A program made the translations under genes and the position numbers. From the NCBI GenBank assembly GCA_023512345.1, contig JAILZT010000024.1, positions 1-64,000 on the forward strand: a stretch of DNA of 64,000 nucleotides, written 5' to 3'. The first letter of the stretch is position 1. Each line of letters opens with the position of its first letter. Shown here piece by piece: positions 8,948-18,210 of the stretch. Below the pieces are notes generated by a model. It did not search any database. It was not told the DNA's origin and saw nothing but the letters and a program-made list of their open reading frames with translations. The stretch comes from Paenibacillus sp. (GTDB taxonomy: Bacteria > Bacillota > Bacilli > Paenibacillales > Paenibacillaceae).

Positions 8948-10423
8948 ATGAATCAACACCGTACTCCCCTCTTCACAGCTCTTAAAAAGCATGCCGCCGG
9001 TAATCCCGTTCAATTTCATATTCCCGGGCATAAGAAGGGGCTAGGAACCGATGCCGAATTCCGTGAGTTTATCGGCGATAACGCTCTATCCATAGATCTG
9101 ATAAATATCGCACCACTTGACGATCTTCATCAGCCTACCGGAGTGATTCAGGAGGCACAGAAACTTGCAGCTAAAGCTTTTGGCGCTGATTACACCTATT
9201 TCAGTGTACAAGGCACTAGCAACGCTATCATGACAATGATACTTTCTGTATGCTCACCTGGAGATAAAATTATCGTACCGCGTAACATTCACAAGTCAGT
9301 CATGTCAGCGATCATTTTCTCTGGAGCCAAGCCGGTTTTCGTCTCTCCTGTACAGGATGAGAATCTTGGGATAGATCATGGTATAACCACCAGTTCGCTG
9401 GAACGCGCGATTAAGCGCCATCCGGATGCCAAAGGCGTCCTCGTAATAAATCCGACGTATTTTGGCGTATGCGCCGACCTTCGTTCGATTGTGGATTTGG
9501 CCCATAGCTACGGCATTCCCGTACTGGTAGATGAAGCGCACGGAGTACTGATTCATTTTCATGAGGATTTACCGGTATCGGCCATGCAGGCCGGAGCGGA
9601 TATGGCAGCTACCAGTGTCCATAAATTAGGTGGTTCCATGACGCAGAGCTCGGTATTGAATCTAAATGCAAAGACAGGTCTTGTCAACCCACAGCGGGTT
9701 CAAACTATTCTGAGCATGCTGACCACTACATCAACTTCATACATTTTACTTGCATCCTTGGATACGTCCAGACGCAATCTTGCTCTGAATGGCCATGAGA
9801 TGGCTGCAAGAACCATAGCACTTTCCAACTATGCCCGGGAGACCATTAATCAGATTGAAGGCCTCTACAGCTTTGGTAAAGAGATATTAGGTACGGAGGC
9901 AACCTTTGACCTTGATCCTACCAAACTGAACATCCATGTACGCCATCTCGGTATCACCGGGTATGAGACAGAGAACTGGCTGCGTCAGAAATACAATATC
10001 GAAGTAGAACTTAGTGACATGTATAACATTCTTTGCCTTATTACCCCAGGTGATACCCAAGAATCAGTAGATAAACTTTTAGCTGCTTTGCGAGTACTCT
10101 CCGCCATTCACTACAGCAAAGGTGAAATATATGAAATGAAGGTCCAAGTACCGGAAATTCCACAGCTTGCCCTGATTCCAAGGGACGCATTTTATGCGGA
10201 TACTGAGTTAGTTCCATTCCGGGAATCTGCGGGATATATCATCGCAGAATTTATCTATGTATATCCTCCGGGAATTCCAATAATTCTCCCCGGTGAAGTA
10301 ATTACCCAGGATAACATAGACTACATTATTGACCATGTCGAAATCGGTCTTCCGGTAAAGGGACCCGAGGATCGCAGTATTACTAATGTTAAAGTAATTG
10401 TAGAAGCTAATCCAATCTCCTGA
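8948..10423 (+). CDS. speA: Orn/Lys/Arg decarboxylase (SpeA-like)
   Basis: 491 residues, fold-type I PLP enzyme of the Firmicute SpeA/YaaO group, which lacks the N-terminal wing domain of the large enterobacterial enzymes. Seen: FHIPGHKKG at 23-31, GTSNAI near 89, DEAHG at 195-199 and the PLP lysine in SVHKLGG (Lys226). It should make agmatine, cadaverine or a related polyamine precursor; substrate choice among Arg, Lys and Orn is not readable. Ends before a strong terminator. The symbol rests on family resemblance. Confidence 0.85.
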   Translation: MNQHRTPLFTALKKHAAGNPVQFHIPGHKKGLGTDAEFREFIGDNALSIDLINIAPLDDLHQPTGVIQEAQKLAAKAFGADYTYFSVQGTSNAIMTMILSVCSPGDKIIVPRNIHKSVMSAIIFSGAKPVFVSPVQDENLGIDHGITTSSLERAIKRHPDAKGVLVINPTYFGVCADLRSIVDLAHSYGIPVLVDEAHGVLIHFHEDLPVSAMQAGADMAATSVHKLGGSMTQSSVLNLNAKTGLVNPQRVQTILSMLTTTSTSYILLASLDTSRRNLALNGHEMAARTIALSNYARETINQIEGLYSFGKEILGTEATFDLDPTKLNIHVRHLGITGYETENWLRQKYNIEVELSDMYNILCLITPGDTQESVDKLLAALRVLSAIHYSKGEIYEMKVQVPEIPQLALIPRDAFYADTELVPFRESAGYIIAEFIYVYPPGIPIILPGEVITQDNIDYIIDHVEIGLPVKGPEDRSITNVKVIVEANPIS

Positions 10424-10447
10424 TCTTGTTTTTGGATCAGTAATCAT

Positions 10448-10484
10448 ACAAAAACCCGATACCATAACAGGTATCGGGTTTTTG
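10448..10484. terminator. Terminator
   Basis: AAAAACCCGATACC pairs with GGTATCGGGTTTTT around a 6 nt loop; usable in both directions. Confidence 0.92.
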
Positions 10485-10532
10485 CATTTACTGCTACTTG
10501 TAACAGTAACAGCGCATAATCGTTATCGAAAT

Positions 10533-10856
10533 CTATTCTTGCTTAGCAAGCAACTCGTTATAAGCAGCTTCTACAGCATTCCATTCAGCTTCGTCTTCGA
10601 TATTGTAGAGCACCATTTCTTCGTTTTCTTCTTCCATACGCAGAATGATACCATCCGCTTCAGGGTTCTCGCGCTCAAGCAGCAATGCGTATAATTTCTC
10701 AGCTACGTCAAATGTTTCTACCAGAACCATTTCCACGTCTTCGCCCTGCTCGTTCGTCAAGGTCAGCACAAACTCCTCGTGCTCATGGTCGTGATCATGT
10801 CCGCAACCGCATGCTTCACCATGTTCATGGCCATGCTCATGTTTGTGATCGCTCAT
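10533..10856 (-). CDS. DUF1292 protein with His-rich N-terminus
   Basis: 107 residues. The C-terminal ~80 residues match DUF1292 (FVLTLTNEQGEDVEMVLVETF; EADGIILRMEEE). Ahead of it is a 27-residue segment with about ten His and two Cys (HEHGHEHGEACGCGHDHD), a likely metal-binding tail. The family is widespread in Firmicutes and of unknown function. Very acidic and soluble. Start ATG with GAGGTAT upstream. Confidence 0.88.
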   Translation of the reverse strand: MSDHKHEHGHEHGEACGCGHDHDHEHEEFVLTLTNEQGEDVEMVLVETFDVAEKLYALLLERENPEADGIILRMEEENEEMVLYNIEDEAEWNAVEAAYNELLAKQE

Positions 10857-10947
10857 TGAAATACCTCACTTTTAAGTTGAATTATCTTACGCATAGTATC
10901 GTACCACGTTAGTTAAGTTCAGGTCAATTTGGAAGAGGACCGTATTC

Positions 10948-11499
10948 TTAATTCAGCGCAGTGATTACTTTTTCAGACACAAGTACGTAATCTCCGTTCT
11001 TCTCAGCCTTGATATAGAAGCCTACACGATACTTCCCGCTCTCTTTAAAATCATACGTAAATTCAGAGGTCGGAAACCAAAAGTTATCCTTACGGGAGCC
11101 TTCAAGCTCCTGAGATTGGATATCCTTTACGTTACCTGATGGATCTGTTATTGCTACTTTTACTGCAGAGATCTCATCCGTTAGAGTGTCAACTTGACTA
11201 AATACTTTAAATTTAAGTTTGCCTACATTAACATTGCCAAACACGGTGTCGCCCTTGAAAAGAAAAATATGCACATTGGGTTTAAGAATTTTCACTTTCC
11301 CGGAATCATCCCAAGAAACAACTCCCCCTGCTTCCCTAACGGGAATATACGTTTTTCCATCAATTAGATAACCACCGTCTGCCATTTCTTTACCGTTGCT
11401 CCATACCCGAATTTTCTGGGTTACTGCATCAGCGAATAACATTGAGCTTCCCATCAGGGAAAACACAATTACGCAAAGTGCAATTTTTCTCCATCTCAT
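10948..11499 (-). CDS. Secreted stalk-domain (copper amine oxidase N-like) protein
   Basis: 183 residues with a signal peptide (KIALCVIVFSLMGSSMLFADA) and then a short stalk-type beta module (IDGKTYIPVREAGGVVSWD). The rest is a beta-rich domain ending in a DFKESGKYRVGFYIKA pattern that resembles an Ig-like fold. Such proteins are abundant on Paenibacillus cell surfaces. ATG at 11499 is used because GGAGGG precedes it. No enzymatic motif. Confidence 0.8.
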   Translation of the reverse strand: MRWRKIALCVIVFSLMGSSMLFADAVTQKIRVWSNGKEMADGGYLIDGKTYIPVREAGGVVSWDDSGKVKILKPNVHIFLFKGDTVFGNVNVGKLKFKVFSQVDTLTDEISAVKVAITDPSGNVKDIQSQELEGSRKDNFWFPTSEFTYDFKESGKYRVGFYIKAEKNGDYVLVSEKVITALN

Positions 11500-11668
11500 A
11501 ATTAGGAACCCTCCAAACAATTCATGCTGTTAATATATACTTCGTTCTATCGGTCAAGTTGCGATGTTTAGAGGTCGTAAATTACTTTTTTTTCATCTAT
11601 CGTTCATAGTTTTGGGTAATTAACGGATAATATGGAAAGTCTAAGTTAAAATAAGGAAATTACAAGAA

Positions 11669-12493
11669 ATTATTATTACAAAGGTTGGGAATCCGACGGA
11701 TAACTTTAAAAACACAGACATTAAGTTCCGACGATACAAAGCTCATGTCAGTATTTTTGGAACCACACAATTCCACTCTCAAAACCCCTATATCATTGCG
11801 TGGTGGTCAGCGGCTTTCCCAGGTTTTGGGCATCTTCTTCTAAGTAAATATTTACGAGGAATTTCATTGTTCGTCTGGGAAGTGGTCGTCAACTATAACG
11901 CTAAAATAAACTTAGCTATGGTACATTCATTTTGCGGAAATATCGAATTAGCAAAAGAAGTACTAGACGTTAGATGGATGCTTATGTACATTCCTGTGTA
12001 TTTGTTTGGAATTTGGGACAGTTATCGAACAAGTGTGGATATGAACAAAATGTATTTGTTAGCGCATAGGGAAAATGCTCCCTTTAATTCCTTCTCCATA
12101 GGAGCTCTAGAAGTTAACTATTTAGATAAAAGAAACCCGATGATGTCGATTCTTTGGTCATTATTTATGCCAGGGCTTGGCCAATTGCATATTCACCGGA
12201 TCTTATCGGCATTTTTCTCATTGGTGTGGACAATACTATTTTTGTATTACTCCAAAGTGTTGATTGCCGTTCATTTTCTTTTCATTGGAGATATTCCACA
12301 GTCTACTGCAGTACTTGATAAACAATGGCTTCTATTCATGCCTTCTATGTGGGGATTTGCACTCTATGATTCGTATGTAAATACGGTAGAAAATAACAGA
12401 CTATTCGAGAAAGAGCAAAAAAATTATCTTATTCAAAATTTCCAAAGTCCACAATTTAAGATTAAAAATAAGAAAGCGGTGGACCCTACTTGA
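11669..12493 (+). CDS. Multi-pass membrane protein, probable ATT start
   Basis: The first standard start is TTG at 11867, but the frame is open from 11645. The upstream part reads like protein: NPTDNFKNTDIKFRRY, HNPYIIAWWSAAFPGFGHLL-like. No ATG, GTG, TTG or CTG occurs there. AAGGA at 11653-11657 points to ATT at 11669 or 11672, giving about 274 residues. Two copies of a PG(F/L)G(H/Q)L motif, each followed by a helix and a WEV or WDSY segment, suggest an internal duplication. Overlaps the next gene by 4 bp, so the two are coupled. Function unknown. Confidence 0.6.
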   Translation: MIITKVGNPTDNFKNTDIKFRRYKAHVSIFGTTQFHSQNPYIIAWWSAAFPGFGHLLLSKYLRGISLFVWEVVVNYNAKINLAMVHSFCGNIELAKEVLDVRWMLMYIPVYLFGIWDSYRTSVDMNKMYLLAHRENAPFNSFSIGALEVNYLDKRNPMMSILWSLFMPGLGQLHIHRILSAFFSLVWTILFLYYSKVLIAVHFLFIGDIPQSTAVLDKQWLLFMPSMWGFALYDSYVNTVENNRLFEKEQKNYLIQNFQSPQFKIKNKKAVDPT

Positions 12494-12948
12494 TCCAAAT
12501 TTTCTCCACATTTGAACATTCAGTAAATCTAGAATTAGCGATAAGTTCTCTAGAACAAATTGGAGTGCGTAAAGAAAATATTTTTGCTGTCCCTTTAACT
12601 ATTCGTACAAAAGAACGCAGGCTCTTGGACAGTATTCACAACGCTGATGGAATTTCTCTTATAAGCACAGGAACTGCTTTAGGTACAGCTTTTTCCGTTG
12701 TTGGCGCAAGTATTGGTTTTAGACTTCAGTGGGGTCCCATTTATTGGGGACTTATCGGGGCTGGATCTGGATTTATGCTGGGATTTTTGATCGATTTGTT
12801 TTATTACAAAGTGATTAAGAAATATCATATTACACATGGGAAAAACTCTGAGGTAATTTTGATAGTGGAGTGTGATGAGGCAAAAGGGGATGCCGTAGAA
12901 GACATTCTTTGGCATCATTTTGCTTTAGGAACAGCACGTATAAGTTAA
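12490..12948 (+). CDS. Membrane protein with glycine-rich helix hairpin
   Basis: 152 residues. The TTG start overlaps the previous stop as TTGA, so translation is probably coupled. The N-terminal ~45 residues look soluble and alpha/beta (ISSLEQIGVRKENIFAVPL), followed by two Gly-rich membrane helices at about 60-105 and a soluble tail with VILIVECDE. The pattern recalls glycine-zipper membrane proteins. Function unknown; likely partner of the upstream membrane protein. Confidence 0.7.
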   Translation: MIQIFSTFEHSVNLELAISSLEQIGVRKENIFAVPLTIRTKERRLLDSIHNADGISLISTGTALGTAFSVVGASIGFRLQWGPIYWGLIGAGSGFMLGFLIDLFYYKVIKKYHITHGKNSEVILIVECDEAKGDAVEDILWHHFALGTARIS

Positions 12949-12963
12949 TCGAATCGCCCACCA

Positions 12964-13452
12964 TTAGTGCCTTGAATCGCTAAAACGTCTAATGATTTTC
13001 ACAACAACAATTCTAATGAATAGTGATTTTAAAGTAACACTGACGAATGTATGGTAACCTTTCCACCCGTTCCCCCATTTAATCAAGCGGGTATTTCTTA
13101 CTGCCCAAGATTCAACAACTACTAGTGGAATAGAAAAAAATAACATTTTGTACATAATCGCAAAAATATGATCTCTTTTTGTGATTTGAATATAGATCAC
13201 ATTCGCCAAAGGATACAATACAGTATCAAATAGAATATGTATCTTGAATATTTTCGGAAGCAGACGTATTGGATATGAAACCAATCCCATTCGGGTCAGA
13301 ATTTTATCTAAAATAATATTTGTAATCGCATTAAAGAAGTATATGAACCACCATTCTTTCCGGGGACGCTTGGTCATTACAAAAGGCATTAAGCCCATTG
13401 ACAAAATAAGTAAAACCCTAAGGAACTGAATTTCACTATTGTTACGCCTCAT
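12964..13452 (-). CDS. CBO0543 family membrane protein
   Basis: 162 residues with four to five hydrophobic segments. Matches the CBO0543 family pattern: RPRKEWWFIYFFNAI, then GLVSYPIRLLPKIFKIHILFD, then a charged C-terminus. Common in spore-forming Firmicutes, with no known function. Convergent with the preceding pair and divergent from the DUF3892 gene. Confidence 0.8.
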   Translation of the reverse strand: MRRNNSEIQFLRVLLILSMGLMPFVMTKRPRKEWWFIYFFNAITNIILDKILTRMGLVSYPIRLLPKIFKIHILFDTVLYPLANVIYIQITKRDHIFAIMYKMLFFSIPLVVVESWAVRNTRLIKWGNGWKGYHTFVSVTLKSLFIRIVVVKIIRRFSDSRH

Positions 13453-13585
13453 GTAACCTAACTCCCTCCCTTTTGAGAATTAGTTTTCTCTAATCGATAA
13501 CCTTTAATCCGTAAGTAAGAGAAAGTTAAAGAAATGTATAACTTGTTTCCTCTTTTGTGATACTAAGACTGAGGAGGCGATTACA

Positions 13586-13837
13586 ATGGAACAAGGAAAT
13601 TCCCAGCAAAGTCAACAAGAAGAAGTGGTTGCCGTAAGAAAAAACGGAGATGGCGATATTGTTGATTTGAAGTTAACTTCGGGTAAAGTTGTTGACTATA
13701 AAACCGCCCAGTCGATGGTAAAAAATAATGAGATTCAGGGCTTAAACGTCTTCAAGGGTCGAGATAACGATGAACATCTTAGATCTAATGCAGATGGACG
13801 TAAAGATAATAACCTTGATAATTTGCCCAACTTTTAA
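13586..13837 (+). CDS. DUF3892 protein
   Basis: 83 residues. The core matches DUF3892: VVAVRKNGDGDIVDLKLTSG then DYKTAQSMVKNNEIQGLNVFKG. The C-terminus is polar (ending LDNLPNF). Small proteins of this kind are common in spore formers; function unknown. Strong GAGGAGG ribosome site before the ATG. Confidence 0.85.
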   Translation: MEQGNSQQSQQEEVVAVRKNGDGDIVDLKLTSGKVVDYKTAQSMVKNNEIQGLNVFKGRDNDEHLRSNADGRKDNNLDNLPNF

Positions 13838-13883
13838 TTTTTTCCAGATACGATAAATAACAGCCTTTCGGCACATTCCTATT

Positions 13884-13938
13884 TAAAAAAGAGCTGTCCC
13901 ACAAGCCATGGAAATGGCTCATTGGGACAGCTCTTTTG
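13884..13938. terminator. Strong bidirectional terminator
   Basis: AAAAGAGCTGTCCCA pairs with TGGGACAGCTCTTTT, with an inner CCAT/ATGG stem. Between convergent genes. Confidence 0.93.
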
Positions 13939-13981
13939 AGTAGGTAGGATCAAGTTGTATACTTCAGTTTCAGTAGAGTTA

Positions 13982-14425
13982 TTAAAGGGCCTTCTGCATC
14001 CGTACATGAAGAATACCCGCATCATAGAAAGGCTCGGTAGAAATAACTTCATAACCTAGCTTAGCGTAGAACGGTTCCGCATGACATTGACCATCAAGGA
14101 TTGATGTCTCAAGTCCAAGCTCACGGGCGATTTCCTCCAGTGCCAGCAGCAGTACACGTCCATACCCCTTGGTCCGATAGTCCTTCATAACAGCAACACG
14201 CTGCATTTTAGCGGCGTCAGACTTATAATAAATCAGTCTTCCCGTTGCTACCGGGATTCCCTCGTCTATAAGAAGGATATGATGTGCATTGGAGCCAATT
14301 ACATCGTACTCATCAATTTCCTCTTCTGCGGGTACCTTTTGCTCCTCTACAAATACCTTCATGCGAATATCCAGCCCCATCCGAAGCTGTTCTTCTGTCG
14401 TTACTCGTACGATTTCAGCTGCCAT
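13982..14425 (-). CDS. GNAT family N-acetyltransferase (YjcF-like)
   Basis: 147 residues. Acetyl-CoA-binding motif A is QRVAVMKDYRTKGYGRVLL (about 73-91). The N-terminal RMKVFVEEQKVP and the C-terminal FYAKLGYEV are typical of the YjcF/ElaA type. Substrate unknown. Single gene, facing a terminator. Confidence 0.88.
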   Translation of the reverse strand: MAAEIVRVTTEEQLRMGLDIRMKVFVEEQKVPAEEEIDEYDVIGSNAHHILLIDEGIPVATGRLIYYKSDAAKMQRVAVMKDYRTKGYGRVLLLALEEIARELGLETSILDGQCHAEPFYAKLGYEVISTEPFYDAGILHVRMQKAL

Positions 14426-14554
14426 ATTTCAATAAGCCCCTCTCTCTGTATCCAAACGATAGTTGACCCATTATACAAAAAATTCATTTTTCTGTATAGT
14501 CATGCCCCCGACCTGTGGAGAGAGGTTGTATTCAGCCCTATCCGGTAATCCATC

Positions 14555-14773
14555 TCAATCAGTATAGACGTCCTCTGGAATAGACCGATCATATACATCC
14601 TGCATCACCGGTGTCAAAGGCTCATAACGGGACTCCGAATCCAGGCTATTTTTCATAGCAGGCATCTCTCGCAGTTCCTTATATACCGGAGCCTGTTCTT
14701 CGTGTGAACACCCGGCAAGTACCAGTAGCAGAATTGCAAGCGCACCTAACCACCATCCTGTATTTTTCAGCAC
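14555..14773 (-). CDS. Small predicted lipoprotein
   Basis: 72 residues starting at a GTG with AAAGGGG upstream. Signal peptide with lipobox LAGC at residues 19-22, so Cys22 should be lipid-modified. The remaining ~50 residues are acidic and low in hydrophobic content (SRYEPLTPVMQDVYDRS). Function unknown. Confidence 0.75.
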   Translation of the reverse strand: MLKNTGWWLGALAILLLVLAGCSHEEQAPVYKELREMPAMKNSLDSESRYEPLTPVMQDVYDRSIPEDVYTD

Positions 14774-14860
14774 AATTCTACCCCTTTCGTCATCACCTGC
14801 GGCTCTTACCGTTAACAGCTTTGACGATTTGGGTTAATCTAAAACATAGGAGTTCATGGA

Positions 14861-15931
14861 CTACACATTTCCTACTACATGCACCAGATACATCATACCG
14901 GATAAAAATCCTGCTAAGAGTAAATAGGATATCCCATATTGCCAGCGAGTACGGACCGGTACATCGTAGTATTTGTCATTTTCAAAAATAGTGAATTGTA
15001 CCTCACAGTGCATTTTGAGATGCAATCCATTTTCTAAAAGCACCTTTTCTAGATTTGTAACTCTCACTTTATGGATTATAGCCTGCATCGGAAGAGGAAT
15101 TGTACCTTCGAACTTCAGACCCTCCCATTGTGTAGTCACAAATTGCTGATGATCCAAATGGCTATAGGTGCTAAAAGGCAAGTCTCTTCTATGGTCGGGG
15201 CCAGGAATCAGATAGCCCTCCTCCTGCAATTGCTCCACCGGAATAAGAAAACCTCTCGATAGCGAATGGAATCCCTCTTTCTTACGGCGCCGGATGAACT
15301 TATTGAACATATCGTAGGCAAAAAGCGCCCAAATGATCATAAATAAAATAGAACCCAAATAAATAATTACAGCCAAACCACCTATCAGTCCGACCAACCA
15401 TAACCAACGTGTAACTGCGGTAGCTATCCGACCTCCGTCAAGCGGATGAATCGGCAGAAGATTGATTAAGTTAAGAAAAAATCCTACATAGGCAAGGGAG
15501 TACAAAAGCGGACTGTCCATATAATATGCCGCTCCAAAAACACCTACCGCCCCTAAAGTACCGAGAATCGGCCCCCCGAATGCGATATACGCTTCCGTCT
15601 TGGCATCCAGCGGATGCTTTTTCATTGAAATCAATGCACCCATGAAAGGAATGAATAGCGGAGCACTTACGGGAAGTCCTTTTTGTTTTGCTGCTATAAC
15701 ATGACCCATCTCATGAACTAGGAGCAGCAGAACAAAGCCTATTGAAAAACCCCAAGGATAAATTAATGCGTAAGCCCAAATTGAAACCATCATAGAGATT
15801 AGCGGTCCGGCGATTTTACTAAGTTTTAGGATGGATAGTATCCCTTTCCCTTTTACCAAGAGAAAAGCTGCACCGCCACCCAACCATTTTAATAGCGTTG
15901 CATTATCTTTTTTCTGCTCATTTTGCGGCAA
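14861..15931 (-). CDS. Site-2-type M50 metalloprotease
   Basis: 356-residue membrane protein. Zinc motif HEMGH at residues 73-77 within a membrane helix and the third ligand in HPLDGG (Asp165). Eight or so hydrophobic segments, including one at the extreme C-terminus after a soluble ~120-residue domain. It is an intramembrane protease of the S2P/RseP group without a visible PDZ domain; the target is unknown. The start is TTG at 15931 with AAGGAG 8 bp upstream. Confidence 0.87.
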   Translation of the reverse strand: MPQNEQKKDNATLLKWLGGGAAFLLVKGKGILSILKLSKIAGPLISMMVSIWAYALIYPWGFSIGFVLLLLVHEMGHVIAAKQKGLPVSAPLFIPFMGALISMKKHPLDAKTEAYIAFGGPILGTLGAVGVFGAAYYMDSPLLYSLAYVGFFLNLINLLPIHPLDGGRIATAVTRWLWLVGLIGGLAVIIYLGSILFMIIWALFAYDMFNKFIRRRKKEGFHSLSRGFLIPVEQLQEEGYLIPGPDHRRDLPFSTYSHLDHQQFVTTQWEGLKFEGTIPLPMQAIIHKVRVTNLEKVLLENGLHLKMHCEVQFTIFENDKYYDVPVRTRWQYGISYLLLAGFLSGMMYLVHVVGNV

Positions 15932-16254
15932 GTTTTATGCTCCTTCATCTTTAGAATGATCTATGAATACTCTAATGGGTATTATCCATTCATTTTAACA
16001 TATCCTTTTGAAGTTTTCTTCTATAGGGAGGTTACGCCGCACCGCTAAAAGTGAACAGCAAAAACAGACCGTACGACATGTCTGCACTGCCTGTTTCTGA
16101 AATGTTTGTACTCCTATTCTTTGCCAAACCTGTTCAGTAATGTTCAGAGCTTTATCCGGCAATTCACGAAGTGGACGAACATGACACCGGGAGCCTTCCG
16201 TAAAAAAGAGCGGGGCACTCCAATATATTTGACTCCATTAGAAGAAAAGTAAAC
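15932..16254. other. Intergenic region without a supported gene
   Basis: This 320 bp stretch before the 16255 terminator carries short frames only and weak hairpins (for example near 16060-16110). It should contain the promoter of the M50 protease gene. I see no RNA gene or repeat. Confidence 0.5.
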
Positions 16255-16295
16255 ACAAGAACCCCCCCGGCGTTGATGCCAGCATGGGTTCTTGT
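16255..16295 (-). terminator. Terminator
   Basis: ACAAGAACCC pairs with GGGTTCTTGT, downstream of the small minus-strand gene at 16315-16500. Confidence 0.75.
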
Positions 16296-16314
16296 ATTTA
16301 AGTGAATAGGTTAA

Positions 16315-16500
16315 TTATCTATGGGGGTTTTGATCGTTATTCTTGAATTTAACAACTTCGTCCAGATCCTTGATCATTTCTTTGCGCCGATCATTTTTAT
16401 CCTGCTGCATCTGCTGGGCTTGATGACTATTCACAGGGTCTTGCTCCAATTCTTTTACAACATTGATTAAATTTTTGTCCGGTATATTAGAATGCTCCAC
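16315..16500 (-). CDS. Small hydrophilic hypothetical protein, 61 aa
   Basis: GTG start with AAGGAGGG 7-8 bp upstream and its own terminator, both supporting a real gene. The product is highly charged and Gln-rich (HQAQQMQQDKNDRRKEM), probably helical, with no cysteine and no membrane segment. Family not recognised. Divergent from the diguanylate cyclase gene. Confidence 0.65.
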   Translation of the reverse strand: MEHSNIPDKNLINVVKELEQDPVNSHQAQQMQQDKNDRRKEMIKDLDEVVKFKNNDQNPHR

Positions 16501-16674
16501 AAATTTCCCTCCTTCTATCCAATTTCAAATCTCTTTATATAGGTTCTTCATGATGGAACAGAACTATTCAAATTTTAAAATCGACAAAACACGACAATTT
16601 AATTTAAAATACTACTATAAGAGTATACAGCTTTACTTTCGGCAAAACGCTCGAATGAAAGGGGATTGCGAAGA

Positions 16675-18210
16675 TTGAATCTGTCGGAAGTATTATTAAC
16701 ATTGGTCGTTTATTTACTCCCTATGCTCTTCTTTTTCTATATGGGCCTCGATGTTCTTTTGCGGAATCCAAAAAAAACCGAATATAGGCTGGTCAGCCTG
16801 ATCACCGGATGCTATTTTCTGCTTTTTCTCGAGGAGTACGTTAGATTCCTGCTGCCTATAGATTATAGCCCCTCGTTAACCGCGATTTGGTTTTCTAGTA
16901 TAGGCATTATGCTTCCGGGACTTGGATTTCACTTCTTCGCCAAAATATCTGGGATGGATAAGCGCTTGCCTGCTCTGTTGAACCCAATTATTTTTTATAT
17001 TCATCTACTAATCATTCCCATAAATCTAATCAGCAACAAGAATTACATATCCTCCCAGGTATTCATGACAGCCGGAGTTTGGAAATGGCCTATTTATAAT
17101 ACAGCTTACTACGCGGGGTTGACGGTCAGCATTCTGATTAGCGCTCTAACCCTGTTCGTTCTATTAACAGCAAGGGCGCGTGCAAGCTCTGTAGAATATA
17201 AAGCGATCTTTAATTTGATGATTATCGGCACTATACTGACCTTAGGCTGGACTGCAGTATTCGGGTACTTCCGATTTGAAGAAAAGATCCCACCCTTCCC
17301 CTACATATATGCAGGCATTATATGGTGCTTCATTCTCCAGCTTGCTATGAAAAAGTATGACTTTCTAAACTTCAATAACCAAAGGTACGAGAAGCTATTC
17401 AATCTCAATCCTGCGGCCATACTGCTAATTGAAATTTCGGGCATCATTAAGGAAGCCAATCCCAGTGCCAGATTAATGTTCAATCACGTGAACCTGGACC
17501 ACACTGTGCTGAACGCTTTAGCAAGTGAAGAGCTAAGCAACAGCCTGAAAAACAGACAGGAAATCAAGGAACTGGAGACAATTATTTTTAACGGGGACAA
17601 ATATATAGATGTTCTTATTGATGGTGATTATGTCTCCGTAGACAATCAGCCACATTTTATTTTGATCATGCGTAATATTACCTTGCAGAAAGAACATCAG
17701 AAACAAATCGTGTTCCTCGCATACCATGACCCATTGACCTTACTTCCGAATCGAAGATATTTCTACGAGAAGCTGGCTGAGTCCATTACAGAAGCTAAAA
17801 CGCTGAATCATCAGTTGGCGGTAATCCTTATTGATCTCGATGATTTCAAGGACACGAATGATAGATATGGGCATGAGGCAGGTGATGAGGTACTGCGGCA
17901 TACTGCACATTTGATCCAGTCGGTCGTAGGCCAAAAAGGTGTAGCCGCAAGATTGGGCGGGGATGAATTTGTACTTTTTTTAAATTCCATTCCTTCTATT
18001 TCATACGTACAAGAGACCCTGCAGCAGTTGGAGGCAAAGTTCTCAAGCACGGAGCTAAGATATAGAGATCAAAGCCTCATTGTTAAAATGAGTATGGGTT
18101 ATAGCTTTTATCCGAAGGATGGACAAGATGAAGACACCATTCTGAACAGTGCAGACAAGGCCATGTATCGTGCCAAAAGAAACCGGAAGCAGCAGATTCA
18201 AAACCCCTAG
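16675..18210 (+). CDS. Membrane diguanylate cyclase (7TM-PAS-GGDEF)
   Basis: 511 residues. Seven hydrophobic helices fill residues ~8-225 (7TM sensor type), followed by a PAS-like region (~235-335) and a GGDEF domain (~345-507). The active-site GGDEF lies at residues 428-432 with DLDDFKDTND upstream, so c-di-GMP synthesis is expected. No RxxD inhibitory site precedes GGDEF (the position reads QKGV), suggesting no product inhibition. TTG at 16675 is used because AAAGGGG ends 10 bp before it; TTG 16666 is too close. Shares a CTAG overlap of stop codons with the convergent dehydrogenase. Confidence 0.88.
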   Translation: MNLSEVLLTLVVYLLPMLFFFYMGLDVLLRNPKKTEYRLVSLITGCYFLLFLEEYVRFLLPIDYSPSLTAIWFSSIGIMLPGLGFHFFAKISGMDKRLPALLNPIIFYIHLLIIPINLISNKNYISSQVFMTAGVWKWPIYNTAYYAGLTVSILISALTLFVLLTARARASSVEYKAIFNLMIIGTILTLGWTAVFGYFRFEEKIPPFPYIYAGIIWCFILQLAMKKYDFLNFNNQRYEKLFNLNPAAILLIEISGIIKEANPSARLMFNHVNLDHTVLNALASEELSNSLKNRQEIKELETIIFNGDKYIDVLIDGDYVSVDNQPHFILIMRNITLQKEHQKQIVFLAYHDPLTLLPNRRYFYEKLAESITEAKTLNHQLAVILIDLDDFKDTNDRYGHEAGDEVLRHTAHLIQSVVGQKGVAARLGGDEFVLFLNSIPSISYVQETLQQLEAKFSSTELRYRDQSLIVKMSMGYSFYPKDGQDEDTILNSADKAMYRAKRNRKQQIQNP

